The position numbers and the translations under genes are program-made. 64,000 bases of DNA. Source: Ceratodon purpureus (Eukaryota > Streptophyta > Bryopsida > Pseudoditrichales > Ditrichaceae). This document shows, in pieces, positions 20,669 to 32,226 of this stretch; the stretch's first letter is position 1, and every line of letters starts with the position of its first letter. Location: positions 2,546,408 through 2,610,407 of the forward strand of contig CM026423.1 in NCBI GenBank assembly GCA_014871385.1. Reading direction: 5' to 3'. The notes beneath the pieces are model-generated. The model ran no database searches and was not told the DNA's origin. It worked only from the letters and a program-made list of their open reading frames with translations.

Positions 20669-22489
20669 TTCCTCAATAAAAGATATGCCAAAAGTGAATG
20701 TCAAGTTTTCTACAAAATTGTAACTTTAAGCGTTGATGAAGGAAAACTAAATTTGATTTGTTGCAAAAGATATAATTCTAAGTCAAAATCTACATTTTGG
20801 AGTATATTTCTCATGGCGGCTAAAAATAAAGGATTTTCCATTCTCAAGCCTTGGATAGGAAAGCCTATCGAATTTCTTTTGGGAAAATTTCTTTGGATTA
20901 CACCTGCAAAAGTATCTAGATTTATAATCGCACTTTATTGATTGCGCTATTATACGCAACATCGGTGGATTCCATTCTATGGAGCTTGTAGGCCATAACT
21001 TTTGTATATAAAGTTTAAAAAAAAATCTTTAAAATTGAAAAATTGAAAAATCTACAACAACATGAAATTCAAAAAAGATAAATATTTATTTAAATTTGTG
21101 CCCTAAGCTGTCCAAAAAATGTCACAACTCACTTTGGGCTCCTTAATCCTTTAGGGGTCAATTGTTGAAAGGTTTGTGTTCATATGCCTTTGAATGTTTT
21201 ATAGAATAAATATATTTCATTATAATGGACTATTCATATTATAGAGTTATAAACAATTCTCTTAGCTTACTATCTCATAGAAATGGTATAAAAGAAAAAT
21301 AACATGCTAAAAACTAAACCTGTTTGACAAATTCGAATTTATTAAATTATGTGACTCTCACAATTTCAACGGATATTATTTCCAAAAGAAAATATGAATC
21401 GTTGTGATTAAAAATTACCCAAACATTTAGAACTTCAAAAATATATGTTTGATCTTTGTCAAGTGATTTATTTTTGAAATTTTTGAAATTATTTGATTTC
21501 TATCCCTAATACTTGAATTTAAATCTGTGATTGAATTAAATCATAAGTTGTATCTATAAAGAAGTGCATGACAAATTCTATATAAAACACCATTTTGTTT
21601 CTTGCAAAAATATTTTTTCTAACAATTCAAACATGTGAATATTCTTTGATTTCCATATTATTGACCATATATAGTTTTTATGGAAATGATGTAAATCATT
21701 TCTAATAAGATTGTGGAGCATTTTAGGCTTCAAGGACCTTTAAAAGTAAATTAAAAGGGTGCATGCAAAGATTAGATTGTCTTTAATAGCAATTATATCA
21801 AAGTAGCACAAATTAAGGTAAAAGTCAAAATAAAAAGACTATTTATTTTGCAATAAGAGTATTTCTTATCATTTTTAATCATTTCTTATCAAATTTACAC
21901 AACCAAGTACATTAATGACCACAACTCCACTATGACAAGGCACATAGCTCTCTTGTATGGAGAAATGATTACATAGTTTATTTTCTATTAATGTTGATAT
22001 CAATTATGGTATTTTGCCACAATATTTTTTACAAATTCTATATTTCAATCTTCTAAGGTCTTTTTCAAAGTAAGCATATGCTTCATTCATAGAAATTATA
22101 GTTTTAATAAATTGGACAAGTTTTTATATTAAAAGAAAATCCATAAATGATTCCACCATATCAATTTTACTTGCTAAAACATTTATTGTAATACAATTAA
22201 TGTTAAAATTGCTTTATAAATCTATTTACTAGGCAAGAATGAGCTTATGCTATTGATATTATTCAACAAAAATTCTTTTGTTAGAAATGTATTTTCTTAA
22301 AAATATCCAAATATAGGAATACTATCTCCCCAAATCTCAATCTCCATTTGTGATGCATTAATTAATTAATGAGGGAGCTGGGAGTGTGGTGGTGGGGATA
22401 CGTGGGGAGTGGGGAGGGGGTCCATGTGGCATGAGGTGCACAAATTGAGCAACAAGAGGAAGTCGAGCACTTTGACGCCGAAGCCTGCG

Positions 22490-22549
22490 CTGCGGCGGGA
22501 GCTTTTGCAATCCACGCATCTGCGGCGGGAGCTTCTGTAATTCACGGTG
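22490..22549 (+). repeat. 30-bp tandem duplication
   Basis: The unit starting CTGCGGCGGGAGCTT occurs at 22490-22519 and 22520-22549 with a few differences. In the second unit a CAA-to-TAA change introduces a stop immediately before the oxygenase fragment. Confidence 0.6.
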
Positions 22550-22746
22550 CCGGATTTTCTAAGCAACAAGGAGTGCGAGGCGTTCATCCGGAGCGCGGAG
22601 GTGCGGGGGCTGGAGCATCAGGGCATCGGAGGGCCTGTCAAGGGGGAGGCATTTCGTGACAACGAGCGGCAATCGGACTACAATGTGGAGCTCGCGGACA
22701 TGCTGTGGCAAGCTGGATTGCGGGAGCTTTTTGACGACGTTCTTAG
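22541..22746 (+). pseudogene. 2-oxoglutarate/Fe(II) dioxygenase exon fragment
   Basis: The frame VPDFLSNKECEAFIRSAEV, then GPVKGEAFRDNER and LADMLWQAGLRELFDDV, matches the N-terminal part of plant prolyl-4-hydroxylase-like 2OG-Fe(II) oxygenases (FLS..EC..FI..AE.., RDN.R, LW..GL). A donor-like TTAG/GTGTTGG follows at 22746. A stop codon at 22538-22540 lies just upstream, and the catalytic double-stranded beta-helix (HxD...H) is not found downstream. It is therefore an isolated exon, either a captured gene fragment or a pseudogene remnant. Downstream 22800-23830 shows nothing of the family. Confidence 0.6.
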
Positions 22747-23833
22747 GTGTTGGTACCATCGCTGGGCATCGTTGAGGATGTTTGGGCATGTCTGTATATG
22801 AGTTTTGTGGTTGGAGGTTTTGTGGCTAAGTACTTGTGCCTTGTGGGTTCTTTGGCGCTCTGCAGGTTTTCAGAGTGTAGCGAACTGAGTGAGCTCTGGC
22901 GCTTTTGTGTGTTGAAGGTTTGAGCTAGGTGCTGAATCGCGTTTGCGATGTGGTGGAGAGCAGTGCTGTTTAGGTCGATTCGAAAGTAGGGTTCTGTTGT
23001 TTTGGAGAGCCTGTAAGCTTTCTGAACTAAACTCTTGTATTGGGTTTTTTAGATGCTGGGTACTTTTGGGGTGTTGTTGGAATCGATTTGGAGGATTGAG
23101 AGCTCCATGAAGGGGAGAGTGGTGGCCGTTCCTAGGCCCAGACGAGGCTTCGAGCTGATGAAGGTGTGCGTTGGGGAATTAGGATTAGCAGGAGGGGTCG
23201 TGAAGAAAACATGAAGGGTGATCAAGGCTAAGAGTGAGCCTCCAAAGCCGCCTGACTCTCCTTTGCTGGACTTGCGCAACTTCATTTGCAGGTGACATTT
23301 CATTGTCCTGTCTTCCTGGTTTAGAATCCCTTATATGTTTGCTCTTCTTCACAATCTGTCCCTAACTGCGGAAGATTGAATGCCGATGGCATGATGAGTT
23401 GGGCAAACGGGTTGTTTCTTCTATAGTGTGAAATAGCATTGGATATTCATTTGTAATATGAAACAATGAATAGTGATTTGTTGGTTGCTGTGCACTCTCT
23501 TATAAGGGCGTGTGTGTGAGAGAGAGGGGCTGATCATGATTGGATTACATCAAACAAAATGTAATTAAGGAGGCTATGACGATGATGAGCTTCGAGAATA
23601 TGCACTGATGGTGGTTGACAAGGAAATTGGGAAGGGATTTAATGTGAGGAAGAGAGTGAATGGATCGAAATTCTTAGCGTCAGCTCTATTTTCTTTCATG
23701 GCGTCTTCCAGAGTGTAGAGTGTGGAGAACCTTCTATTGTTGTTGTCTTTAGTTTTGTCAACACTTTCATTTATTCAAGTCTTAAGAGATCATTGTTTTT
23801 GTGATAATAAAGGTGATATGGCGCGTGTGCAGG

Positions 23834-24133
23834 ATGTCGACGGAGTTGACAAGGGCAGTCACAGACTTTAAGAACACTTGAAGCAGAATGGAGACCTTAA
23901 GAGTCTTCCAGAGATTGTGAGGGAACTGGAAAATACAGCACATCATTAGGTGCAAAATCTGAAGGAGGTAGTCATACAGAAGGATGATCGGTCACTAGTC
24001 ACTCATCAGAAAAATTGGAGCTTGACGAACAAAGTTGACCAGGTGAATGAGATTATCCCTGATAGTTGTTCCTGTGTATACTATGCTAGTGTTGTTAGGG
24101 TGCATATGTACATGAGTTTGGAATCCATGAGCT
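23834..24133 (+). pseudogene. unrecognised gene fragment, coiled-coil-like
   Basis: A frame reading LKSLPEIVRELENTAHH, a stop, then VQNLKEVVIQKDDRSLVTHQ and KNWSLTNKVDQVNEII looks like real protein with heptad-like spacing, interrupted by a TAG and preceded by a frameshift near 23880. A splice acceptor-like TGCAG precedes it. I cannot name the family. It lies between the oxygenase fragment and the Replitron-like gene and may be transposon-captured host sequence. Confidence 0.3.
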
Positions 24134-24739
24134 AGTTTGATTCTTTTCTCATGGAATTTGGTCTGCAAGCAGCAGCTTGAATGTAAGTTAATCTCGGACT
24201 GTACCAGCGGAAGAAATAGGTTTTCATGAGTTGTGATTGATCAGCAATTTGTTGCTGATTTCTTTGTTTGAAGAGATGTGCAATGAGGTTGTTGAGCATT
24301 TGTATGTGTTTGTGGAATAGCTACTATCATGTTTGGATCTGGATTTTTTTCTAATTGCGTTTGAATTATCTCCGTTTGCAACAGTTGCTTGAAGAGATGT
24401 TTGGTATCGTGTACATGGAAACTTGTATCATAGCGTGAAAATTTGAAAAACTTGAGATAGCAGATTTTTTGAGTAAAATTAGAGACATAATTTGTTGTGG
24501 TAGAAAGGTCTTAAGCTTACATGGTGACATTCTTCAATGTGTCTTACATGTTGTCTTAGCTTGTGGGTTGAAGCAATGGATTTAGTTGTTTGCAATCGAA
24601 CCCTAATTCTGGAACTCAATGTAAACTGCAGCTCCTCAGTTTAGGTTGTGTGTTTTTGTATTATCTTTTGTATGTTTTTTTTCTACTGTTTTTGAGACTG
24701 TACCTCACTTTGTATGCTTTTTTGTGTTTTTGGGGCAGA

Positions 24740-26096
24740 ATGGTTTCTTCATCCCAAGTCATGAAGGCTGAAGCTCGGAGGAAAAAGGCTGCAAATGCTG
24801 AAGTTTCAGCCTTGACTGTCCATCTTGGAGCATCTTCACACACACTTGAAGCTGCACTTTCATGCACTCGACAGAATCGAGCTCTAGCTATGACTGCTGA
24901 AATTCTTGCAGCTGCCAAAAAGCGTCCAGCTTCTTCTCCAAAGGCTGTAGAGGGTGCTCTACAGACTGCTGAAGCTGCTCCTCAAACTGCAGAGGTTGCT
25001 CCATAGATTGATGAAGCTACTCCTCAGACAGCATAGGCTGCCCGTAAGACTCGAGTTGCAAAGAAGCCCCCTCAGACAGCAGAGGCTTCTCCCAAGACTC
25101 TAGCTGCAAAGAAGCTCCGAGTGCCTCGACGTGAAGCTCTACCAACATCCATAGACATTAGTGTCACCATAGTTGTAGGGTCAGCTGATATTCCCTTGCA
25201 TTTGCTTGCAAAGGTTGAGGAGTTCATAGATAAGGAATGCATTGCTGGTTTGTGTGCAGTTGAGAGAAGAGGTGCTCTTATGAGATTGCACTTCCAAATG
25301 GTTATTAGAATCATATCCACGCGAGCTCAGGCTGTGAGTAAGTTCATTAAGAAGTATCTGGGTTGGGATAACCCATTAATAGCCCCACCTGGTAGTCATG
25401 TGACATTAAAGGTGCTTTGAGGAACTGGTCTTCACACATTCATTGGAATGGTGGGTTACTGTATAAAAGACCGTGGTGATGACCATTTTGAGTTTGTTCA
25501 TCGAAACATTACTGATGATATGATGCAGGAAGGCATCGATGAGTATGTCAAATATGGCACATTCTATGCAAAGAATAGGGTATTTCTCACACATGTCAAT
25601 ATTGTTGAGAAGGCTGCACTCTGGAATCACTATAAGGGAAAGAAGCAGCTTGGCTCTACCCTCCTTGGAGTGCTACTTCAGAGACTTCGCAGCGGGGTGT
25701 ATCTTCCTTCTGGTTTGTAGGTGGTACCGGCAGGGCATAGTGGTATGGACTTCAATAGGGCTCATTTTCTTTGGAAATGCATGATTGCTCCACAAACCAT
25801 TGACATGGATGACGTTTGCTAGATTTTTTTTGAGAACACTAACCCAGCCTCGCGGCTTCGAGAGCTACAGAGGCTCACGCTTGCTACGGAGTTGAATGTA
25901 CCTATAACTACGATGTTCACCGTAGCAATGAGGTGCGAGGGGAGACTGCCATGATTGATGATAATGAGGAGGTGCAACGAGCACCGGAGCATGCTCAGGA
26001 CGTTCCATCGGAGCACGCGGAGGTTCCACAACGTGGATCCACACCGATGTACATTCCAATTTCTTTGCATGCTGGTGACTTTGATTATGGATTCTA
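24740..26096 (+). pseudogene. Replitron-like HUH endonuclease gene, decayed
   Basis: The start MVSSSQVMKAEARRKKAANA is followed by an alanine/proline-rich linker broken by three stops (near 25003-25036), then a domain with GLCAVERRGALMRLHFQMV, KKYLGWDNPLIAPPGSHVTL, a stop, GLHTFIGMVGYCIKDRGDD, FEFVHRNITDDMMQEGI and NRVFLTHVNIVEKAALWN. This order (a LHFQ core as the metal-binding strand, then GYCIKD as the presumed nucleophile helix with Y and K) is that of the Replitron Y1 HUH endonucleases described in green plants. After 25720 more shifts separate SGMDFNRAHFLWKCMIAP from the rest. At least four disabling changes make it non-functional. Family assignment is by remembered motif pattern, not by search. 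Confidence 0.6.
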
Positions 26097-26873
26097 GTTT
26101 AGAACTGTGATCACTGTTTTTAGTTTGGAACTACACATGGATCCTAGTTCATTTTTTGTGTTGAAGGCCAACTCCTTTGGTCCAATGATTTGCATGTAGT
26201 TTTTGGACAAGTACAACAAGGTTTGGAGATAGTAAGGCAATAGAGGCAATTGGTTCAAAATCAGAAGATATGTGAATGGAGATATGTGAATATTTTGGAA
26301 CTCTTAAGACTTCTTTTTCATATTTGGGATTTTAAATGTTTTTTCTTTTTTGTATTTGCTAATACAAAATACTTTCATTTTTGTGTTTTTTTGCAAAAAC
26401 ACCATTGTGAGCTGCATAAACTGGGAGGGTACTTGAAGGAAGTCATGACTGTGTTAGGTACTTGAAGGAAGTCATTTGCTTTGATTATCTGCAGACTAGT
26501 CAAATTGTGTGCCTTTCCATACTGCTTCTGCGGCTACTTAATTATTAAGAAATGAAATGTTTTTTACTATGTCGCCAACAACTTACCAACCTGGCCTATG
26601 AGTCAACAAATGCAATGGTGTCGCCAAGATATCAAGAATTTTTTTCTTATTGGGGTGGATTTTCAAAGCTAATCACTCCTTGCTGCAGAGGATGTTTCAA
26701 GTAAGTACAGTCCTGAATGGAATGATATCTAAAAGAACGGTTTTGAGAGGTAGAGTAAATTATGTAACAATCTGTATTTTCGACTCAATAAGTGTTTGAT
26801 ATTCAATTGCAAGTGAAAAAGCTGAATTTTTGGGACAGAAGTTGAAGAAATTAAATCATTTGCAAAGAATGCT

Positions 26874-29800
26874 AACCTCCAGCCCGCAACAGAGACTTGG
26901 ATTGGGAGTTAACTGCTTACGAGGTTCTATGCGCTGCTAGGACCTTAGCTAAGGATAAGGCCCATGGCCCTGACGGGATAAACATCGAGTTTTATCCTTG
27001 CCACTGGAAATTCATTGGCACTGAATTTCTGCAGATGATCAACTCAGCCCTGCGGGCGGGCCAGCTGCCCCAGGGCATGACTGAAGGGCTTCTATCCCTC
27101 ATTTACAAGGCTGGCCCTAGAGAAGAGCTCTCCAACTGGAGGCCTATTACCCTCTTAAACACTTCTTATAAGATTCTTGCAAAAGCCCTTCAGCTCCGGA
27201 TCAAACCCTTCTTGGCGGATCTCATCGACCATGACCAGACGGCCTTCATTCCCCTCAGATCCATTCTTGACAACGTATTGGTGACTCACGAGACCATTAA
27301 CCACGCCAAGAGAACCAAGCAGCCCCTCCTCTTTCTCAAGGTGGATTTTAGCAAAGCCTTTGAGAAGGTTAGTTGGGATTTCCTATTCAACTACCTCTCA
27401 AGGTTCGGCTTCTATGACTATTTCATTAGCTTGGTTAGGATCCTTTTCAAAGGAGCTGCAGCCTCAATCAATATCAACGGTTCGCGCACCGACTCCTTCC
27501 TGATCAGAAGAAGAGTCAGGCAAGGATGCCCGCTGGCTCCTTCCCTTTTTATCATCGTCACGAAAGTCCTTAACATTCTTGTTAAGGAGGCTGAATAGGA
27601 GGGCCTCCTAGACGGTATCAGGCTTCCCAACTCCCTCCAATCTTAGATTATTTCACAATTTGCGGATGACACTTCTATAACCTTGGACATCAGTGACCTA
27701 GATTCTATCAAGAATCTCATCTTCCTTTTAGACATCTTCAAAGATGTAAGTGGACTTGAGATCAACTCGCACAAAAGCCACGCCTATTGACTCAGCCCAA
27801 AGAGGAAACCCCCCTAGATGGACCAACTAGGGTGGCAATGGGCTACTGATTCTGATTTGCTTAAGCTTAGGTACTCCCTTTGGGATCGACCCATCCTCTT
27901 TCAGCATTGATGATTTTTTTTTGGAAAGGACTCGTAAGAAGCTCTCATACTGGTCTTCCCAGAGGCTCTCCCTTGCTGGAAGAGCAATTGTTGTCAAGTA
28001 GGTACTTTTATCGTCCCTATGGTTCTTCGTTTCTATTTGGCAGGGTATTATTCGGGTCCTAGAGAAAGCCAAGAGCCTTTTACGCAACTTCCTTTGGGGA
28101 GGCAAGGAGCACACAGTCCGTACGCGGGTCAGCTGGCATGATTGTTGCGTAAAGAGAAAATCAGGTGGTCTCAGTCTCTTGGACCCCCAGATCACTACCT
28201 CTGCTCTGCTCACCAAGTGGATTTTGACCGCATATGGCCCCGGCTCTTCCAATCTGCAGGTCGTTCTTAGAGATAAAATGTGGTTTTGTAACCCTTGCAA
28301 AGGGACTGCTTGGCCTGCTGACCCTCAGTGGGGGTTGATTTCTACCCACACGCCGAAGGCCGGATCGAAAGTCTGGTCCAAGATCCACTTGGCGTGGCGG
28401 AAGTTGAACCGCTCCATCTCTTGCCTTCCCCCTTCTAGAGCCTCCAAAGCACTGCAGGTATCCCTTTGGTGGGGCACCGAATTCAAGGGCGGCTCCCTCA
28501 ACATCTCTTGGGAGATGGCGCGTTAACTCTTCTGCAAAGGAATCCGCACCGTGGCTAATGTTTGGAACCCGGTTAGAAGGGAATTTCACTCCCCCAGCTC
28601 CCTAGGTGATTCGTTCACCTTCTCGGCTGAGGAAGAGGGCTGCCTCATTCCCCTCCTCTGCAGCTGCGAAGACCTCTACGGTGAAGCTCATCGCTTCCCT
28701 TCTTCCAGCTTGCCTTTGGCGACTGGATCGGCGGGTTTAGCAATGAAGACGACCCCCTCCCGACTTTTGTGATTAGAACCTCCCCGGACTGGTTTCTGCA
28801 GGCCACCACTGATCTTCATGGTCTTAGAGAGCCCTCTGAGCTTCACCCTGTGTACGCGGTGGGAACCAACTCAAGGCAGCTAATCAAGCTTGACTACTAT
28901 GACATCAACGAGGAAATTTGGAACTGGCCTAGACCCTTCAGGCGAGTCCGGGTAGATCAAGTCGACAGAAACCGAGGCCCGAAGAGTGAGTTCTTTCTAT
29001 ACTTTGGTTTACCCGGCCAATTAAATGGCATTGACCCGGCCCTTTGGAGATGGAACTGTGGTGTCCCATTCATGATGTACACAGCCAAACGGGGTCGGGA
29101 GATGCTTACCGGCTCCCCCTCTCTTCTCAGATCCATCCCAGATATATGGAGGGAGGAAGGTAGTCCTAATTTTGTCCTCAAATGGAAAGAGGTTTGAAAA
29201 CTCCTTAGGAGCAAGAATGAGGCCGGTTTCATGTGGTCCCTCTGGCACAGGGTGGTGGCCACAAATTCTTTGCGTGGCAGATTCAATCTCAACGTGGATC
29301 AATCTTGCCCTTCTTGTTCCGGCGGGAGGGTGGAGAATTACATTCATTGCTTTTATGGCTGTCCTAACGCTAAGGCTATCTGAAACTATTGTTTTTACCT
29401 TGTTAACATTCTGCAGAAAGGAACTCACAACTTGGCTCGACCTAAAGTGTTGGATTTTCAGCAATGTCTCTTTGGCAAGCAGGTTAGATTTAGGAAGAAT
29501 AGCATCAACATGATTTGGTCACTGGTCCAAGGCATTGACATATGGGCCATATGGCGCAGCAGAAACAACAAATTTTTCAAAGACGAACCCTAGAATACCC
29601 ACATAATTAGACAGTTTGTGTGGGAATCACTGTTAGATTACGCCAAGATTTCTTGGAAACGCACTTTAGCTAAAAACCGGAAGTGTAGCACAGAAGCCCA
29701 AATCCAAGCCCATCTAAACTTCTTTGATGCGAACTGGCTTATCCGGAAAATTCTGGGCTCTAGGATTGATACTAAGATTAGATGGAATTTGATTCCACAC

Positions 29801-29953
29801 GGGAATATTGTCCCTAACTCGCTCTGATTGTTTGTTTGGTGTCCAGCCTCTTTGTACTTGCCTCCCTAGACTTCGTCCGTTGAGGGTTGGCTTTTTCTTC
29901 TTTGCAATGAGTTCACTTCATTTGCTTCAAAAAAAAAAGAAAAAAAAAAAGAG
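26874..29953 (+). mobile_element. LINE (L1-like) retrotransposon, 5'-truncated and decayed
   Basis: The first readable frame (26874-27596) is reverse transcriptase: DKAHGPDGINIEFY, NWRPITLLNTSYKILAKAL, LFLKVDFSKAFEKVSWDFL, RVRQGCPLAPSLF, then after a stop at 27596-27598 the catalytic QFADDTS (near 27658). More frames follow through 29830 with many stops, including the zinc-binding zf-RVT pattern CPSCSGRVENYIHCFYGC at about 29305. It ends in A-rich sequence at 29930-29953. The 8-bp repeat AGAATGCT (26866-26873 and 29954-29961) fits a target-site duplication. ORF1 and the endonuclease are absent, as expected for 5' truncation. Confidence 0.88.
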
Positions 29954-29961
29954 AGAATGCT

Positions 29962-31313
29962 GATTATTGAATACAAGCAGAAGCAATGCAAGTGCCACAT
30001 GGAATAATTATTGAACCTTACTTGGAATCACATTATCCCATAGGGATTGACCCTCCCCACCTCCCCTCAAAGTACAAGAGGGTGGGTGGGGTGGAGAAGT
30101 AAATTAAAAAGTATTCATGTTTGCCATGTGGCACCTCCTCAAGGAGATCCACGTGGCAGTGTGAGACTATGAGATTTTTGCATTAATTAATTAATGCAGA
30201 AATCTCACACTCTCACACTATCAGGGATAATCTCACAGTACTAGATCAAGTTTGGAAATCTTGACAATCTCATTTATAAAACTTTCTTGGCATGTATAAT
30301 CTTAAAACAACATTTTTCCATTTTACATGGAAAGAAATCGATTCCACATCCAACTTAATTTTTTCAACAAATCAATTGATAATCCAAAATAATTCCAAAA
30401 CCTAAAGTTAATTCTTTTTGGAACCATAATTATTTTTTGGTACTCATTTCAGATGAGTATCCTTTAGGAAATAGACACAAAATACTCAACCAACAAGACA
30501 CTTTATTCACGCCGCGTTGCCTGCGGCCTGCCTTTGAATGGGACCAGAGCTCTTCTCTCTCTTCTGGATGATTATGCTCGTGTGGCAAGGATGATACTTA
30601 ACTAATACCCAGATAATACACAGCTGAAACCCGGATGATACCTGGGATTGATGGCGGCTACACGGGAATCCGGTACATCGGGCAACAGATAAAGTGTGCC
30701 TGCCACACTCCCTTGACCCAAAACGACCCTTTTCCTCGAAGCACAAATCGAGGTCATAGCCGACTGGATCTGCTCGGATCTAAGTTAGAGGTAATGTACA
30801 CAACTCGGCCAAATCCACCACTTCTCCTTCGTTACAGAACTGTGGTTCTTATGCACGCTGATTCACAAGCAAAATCATATCTCAGTGTAGCAGGAATGGT
30901 TACTCTGCGTGAGCACCAAGCAGCTAAGTGATGACCGGCAGCTGCCTGATGCCAGATCATCAGCCAGTTTGAGAGGGTAAAATAAAATGGGATTTACCTT
31001 ACTTCTGCTGACTATTTATAAACGCATTAATGTTAATGGTCTTTGTTAGTAAACGACTGCGGATGATTCCAGAATGCCGTTGCAGACATGGAATTAGAAT
31101 TTTATTATATCGAGTTCCGTAGTTAGGTGGTTGTCTGAGCATGTCTGTGTGGTTTGAAGATGTCTGAGGTGGTCAAATGCTTGGAAATAGCCGCGTCGTC
31201 TGTCTGAGGCGCCGGTGCAGACGGGTAAGCCACCTAATTGCCACCCCACAGCCCCCCCGAGAGCCCCCCAAGAGCCCCCCCAGAGTTGCACCCACCCTCA
31301 CGCCATCTCAGGC
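29962..31313. other. intergenic with palindromes, promoter side of family 2 cluster
   Basis: At 30163-30218 GTGAGACTATGAGATTTTTG and its near reverse complement flank GCATTAATTAATTAATGC, a palindrome of about 56 bp. An imperfect G/C-rich hairpin lies at about 30048-30100. The same GCATTAATTAATTAATG motif occurs at 22356. No gene is supported at 30500-30930. Confidence 0.4.
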
Positions 31314-31321
31314 CTATATAA
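31314..31321 (+). promoter_or_regulatory. TATA box of the first family 2 cluster gene
   Basis: GGCCTATATAAGAACG places TATATAAG here, 207 bp before the start at 31528, and no ATG occurs between 31339 and 31527. Confidence 0.5.
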
Positions 31322-31527
31322 GAACGAGCTTCAAACATGTTCCTGCATTCCTCACATATCACATCTTCTGCTGTAACTTATCTCAAGCGTGTCCATCAAG
31401 CCCAATTCGAGCATTTTAGTTAGAACTGCGAGCAGCATTCTTAGCGCTCTCGTTTCTTCCCGTCGTCATATTTTGTGCATCATTTGTGGTTTTTTGTTTC
31501 TAGATTTGAGCTCAAGTGGCTAGCATT

Positions 31528-31611
31528 ATGGATTCTGATGCATTTTATGACGAAGACGCTACTCCAGTCAGCATCTACATCCCTCCTCCTCCCCCTCCTC
31601 GTTTCTACTGA
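31528..31611 (+). CDS. family 2 proline-rich micropeptide, 27 aa
   Basis: The frame begins MDSDAFYDEDATPVSIYIP, followed by five more prolines and RFY, then TGA. It shares DATPVSIY-x-PP with the 15191 gene (DATPISIYNPP), but lacks the RPVYP ending, having a proline run instead. It is the first ATG downstream of the TATA box at 31314-31321. It is the first of three same-strand frames spaced about 300 and 250 bp apart. Function unknown. Confidence 0.52.
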   Translation: MDSDAFYDEDATPVSIYIPPPPPPRFY

Positions 31612-31828
31612 TTTAGCCATGTGTGTTTAGGAGCTAGATGGGCATGTGCATTCGATCCTCATCTTATCTGCGTAGCATAGAATTGACTTTCAGGATTCAA
31701 GTGTAATACGTGCTCTTACGTCCCTCAAAAGAATTAGATTTGGCTTCAGAGCGTCTGTGTTGAGGTGAAGATCAGTTCCCTACTTGCAGTACTGGTTAGT
31801 TGCCACACAGGACAGGTCAGGTGAAGTC

Positions 31829-31924
31829 ATGGCAGTAGTTGGGAGTCCAAGTTTGGTTGCGTATAATTGCAGCTCAGATGGTACTCGGGTCAGCGTTTAC
31901 AACCCTCCTCGGAATTCGAAATAG
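31829..31924 (+). CDS. family 2 micropeptide, 31 aa
   Basis: The frame starts MAVVGSPSLVAYNCSSDGTR and continues VSVYNPPRNSK, then TAG. The N-terminus MA-V-VGSPS aligns with MAIVGSPSS of the next gene, and VSVYNPP aligns with ISIYNPP of the 15191 gene. The proline-rich tail is missing. It is the most diverged cluster member and may be a decaying copy or a separate function. No TATA box of its own was identified. Confidence 0.42.
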   Translation: MAVVGSPSLVAYNCSSDGTRVSVYNPPRNSK

Positions 31925-32082
31925 ATTATGCCGAGTTGTTAGCTTGAAATTTGTAAGGTTTATTCTGAAATAGAGGACTAGAAAAGAACACACTCTGGGA
32001 CAGTAGAACAATTTTATTCGCACTTTATACTTTCAGTGACGATTAGGTGACACATAGGATACTTGTTGCAAACGCTCCACTC

Positions 32083-32226
32083 ATGGCCATAGTCGGGAGC
32101 CCGAGCAGCAACATGGATTTGGATGCATACAATTGCAGAGATGCTACTCCAGTCTGTCGGCCTCCTCCGAGGCCGAGACCCAAAGGGAGAGCTGTTGATC
32201 GGCCCGTCTATCCTGGACATGGGTGA
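32083..32226 (+). CDS. family 2 proline-rich micropeptide, 47 aa
   Basis: The frame begins MAIVGSPSSNMDLDAYNCRD, continues ATPVCRPPPRPRPKG and ends RPVYPGHG before TGA. It is collinear with the 47-residue peptide at 15048-15191 and equal in length. It lacks the SIYN part (VCRP in place of ISIYNP). The conserved ends and the constant length across two diverged copies are the main support that family 2 is translated. It lies mirrored to the 15191 gene in the large inverted duplication. Function unknown. Confidence 0.53.
   Translation: MAIVGSPSSNMDLDAYNCRDATPVCRPPPRPRPKGRAVDRPVYPGHG

Larger units (their letters stand above)
17073..22340. other. AT-rich intergenic DNA
   Basis: About 5 kb of AT-rich sequence with many poly-A/poly-T runs. 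All open frames are short and low in complexity. It contains a CACTA-like MITE and a long C tract (listed separately). I see no gene. Confidence 0.5.

Noticed and set aside
20506..20691. Glycine/proline-rich frames over the C tract
   Set aside because: They result from the homopolymer run.
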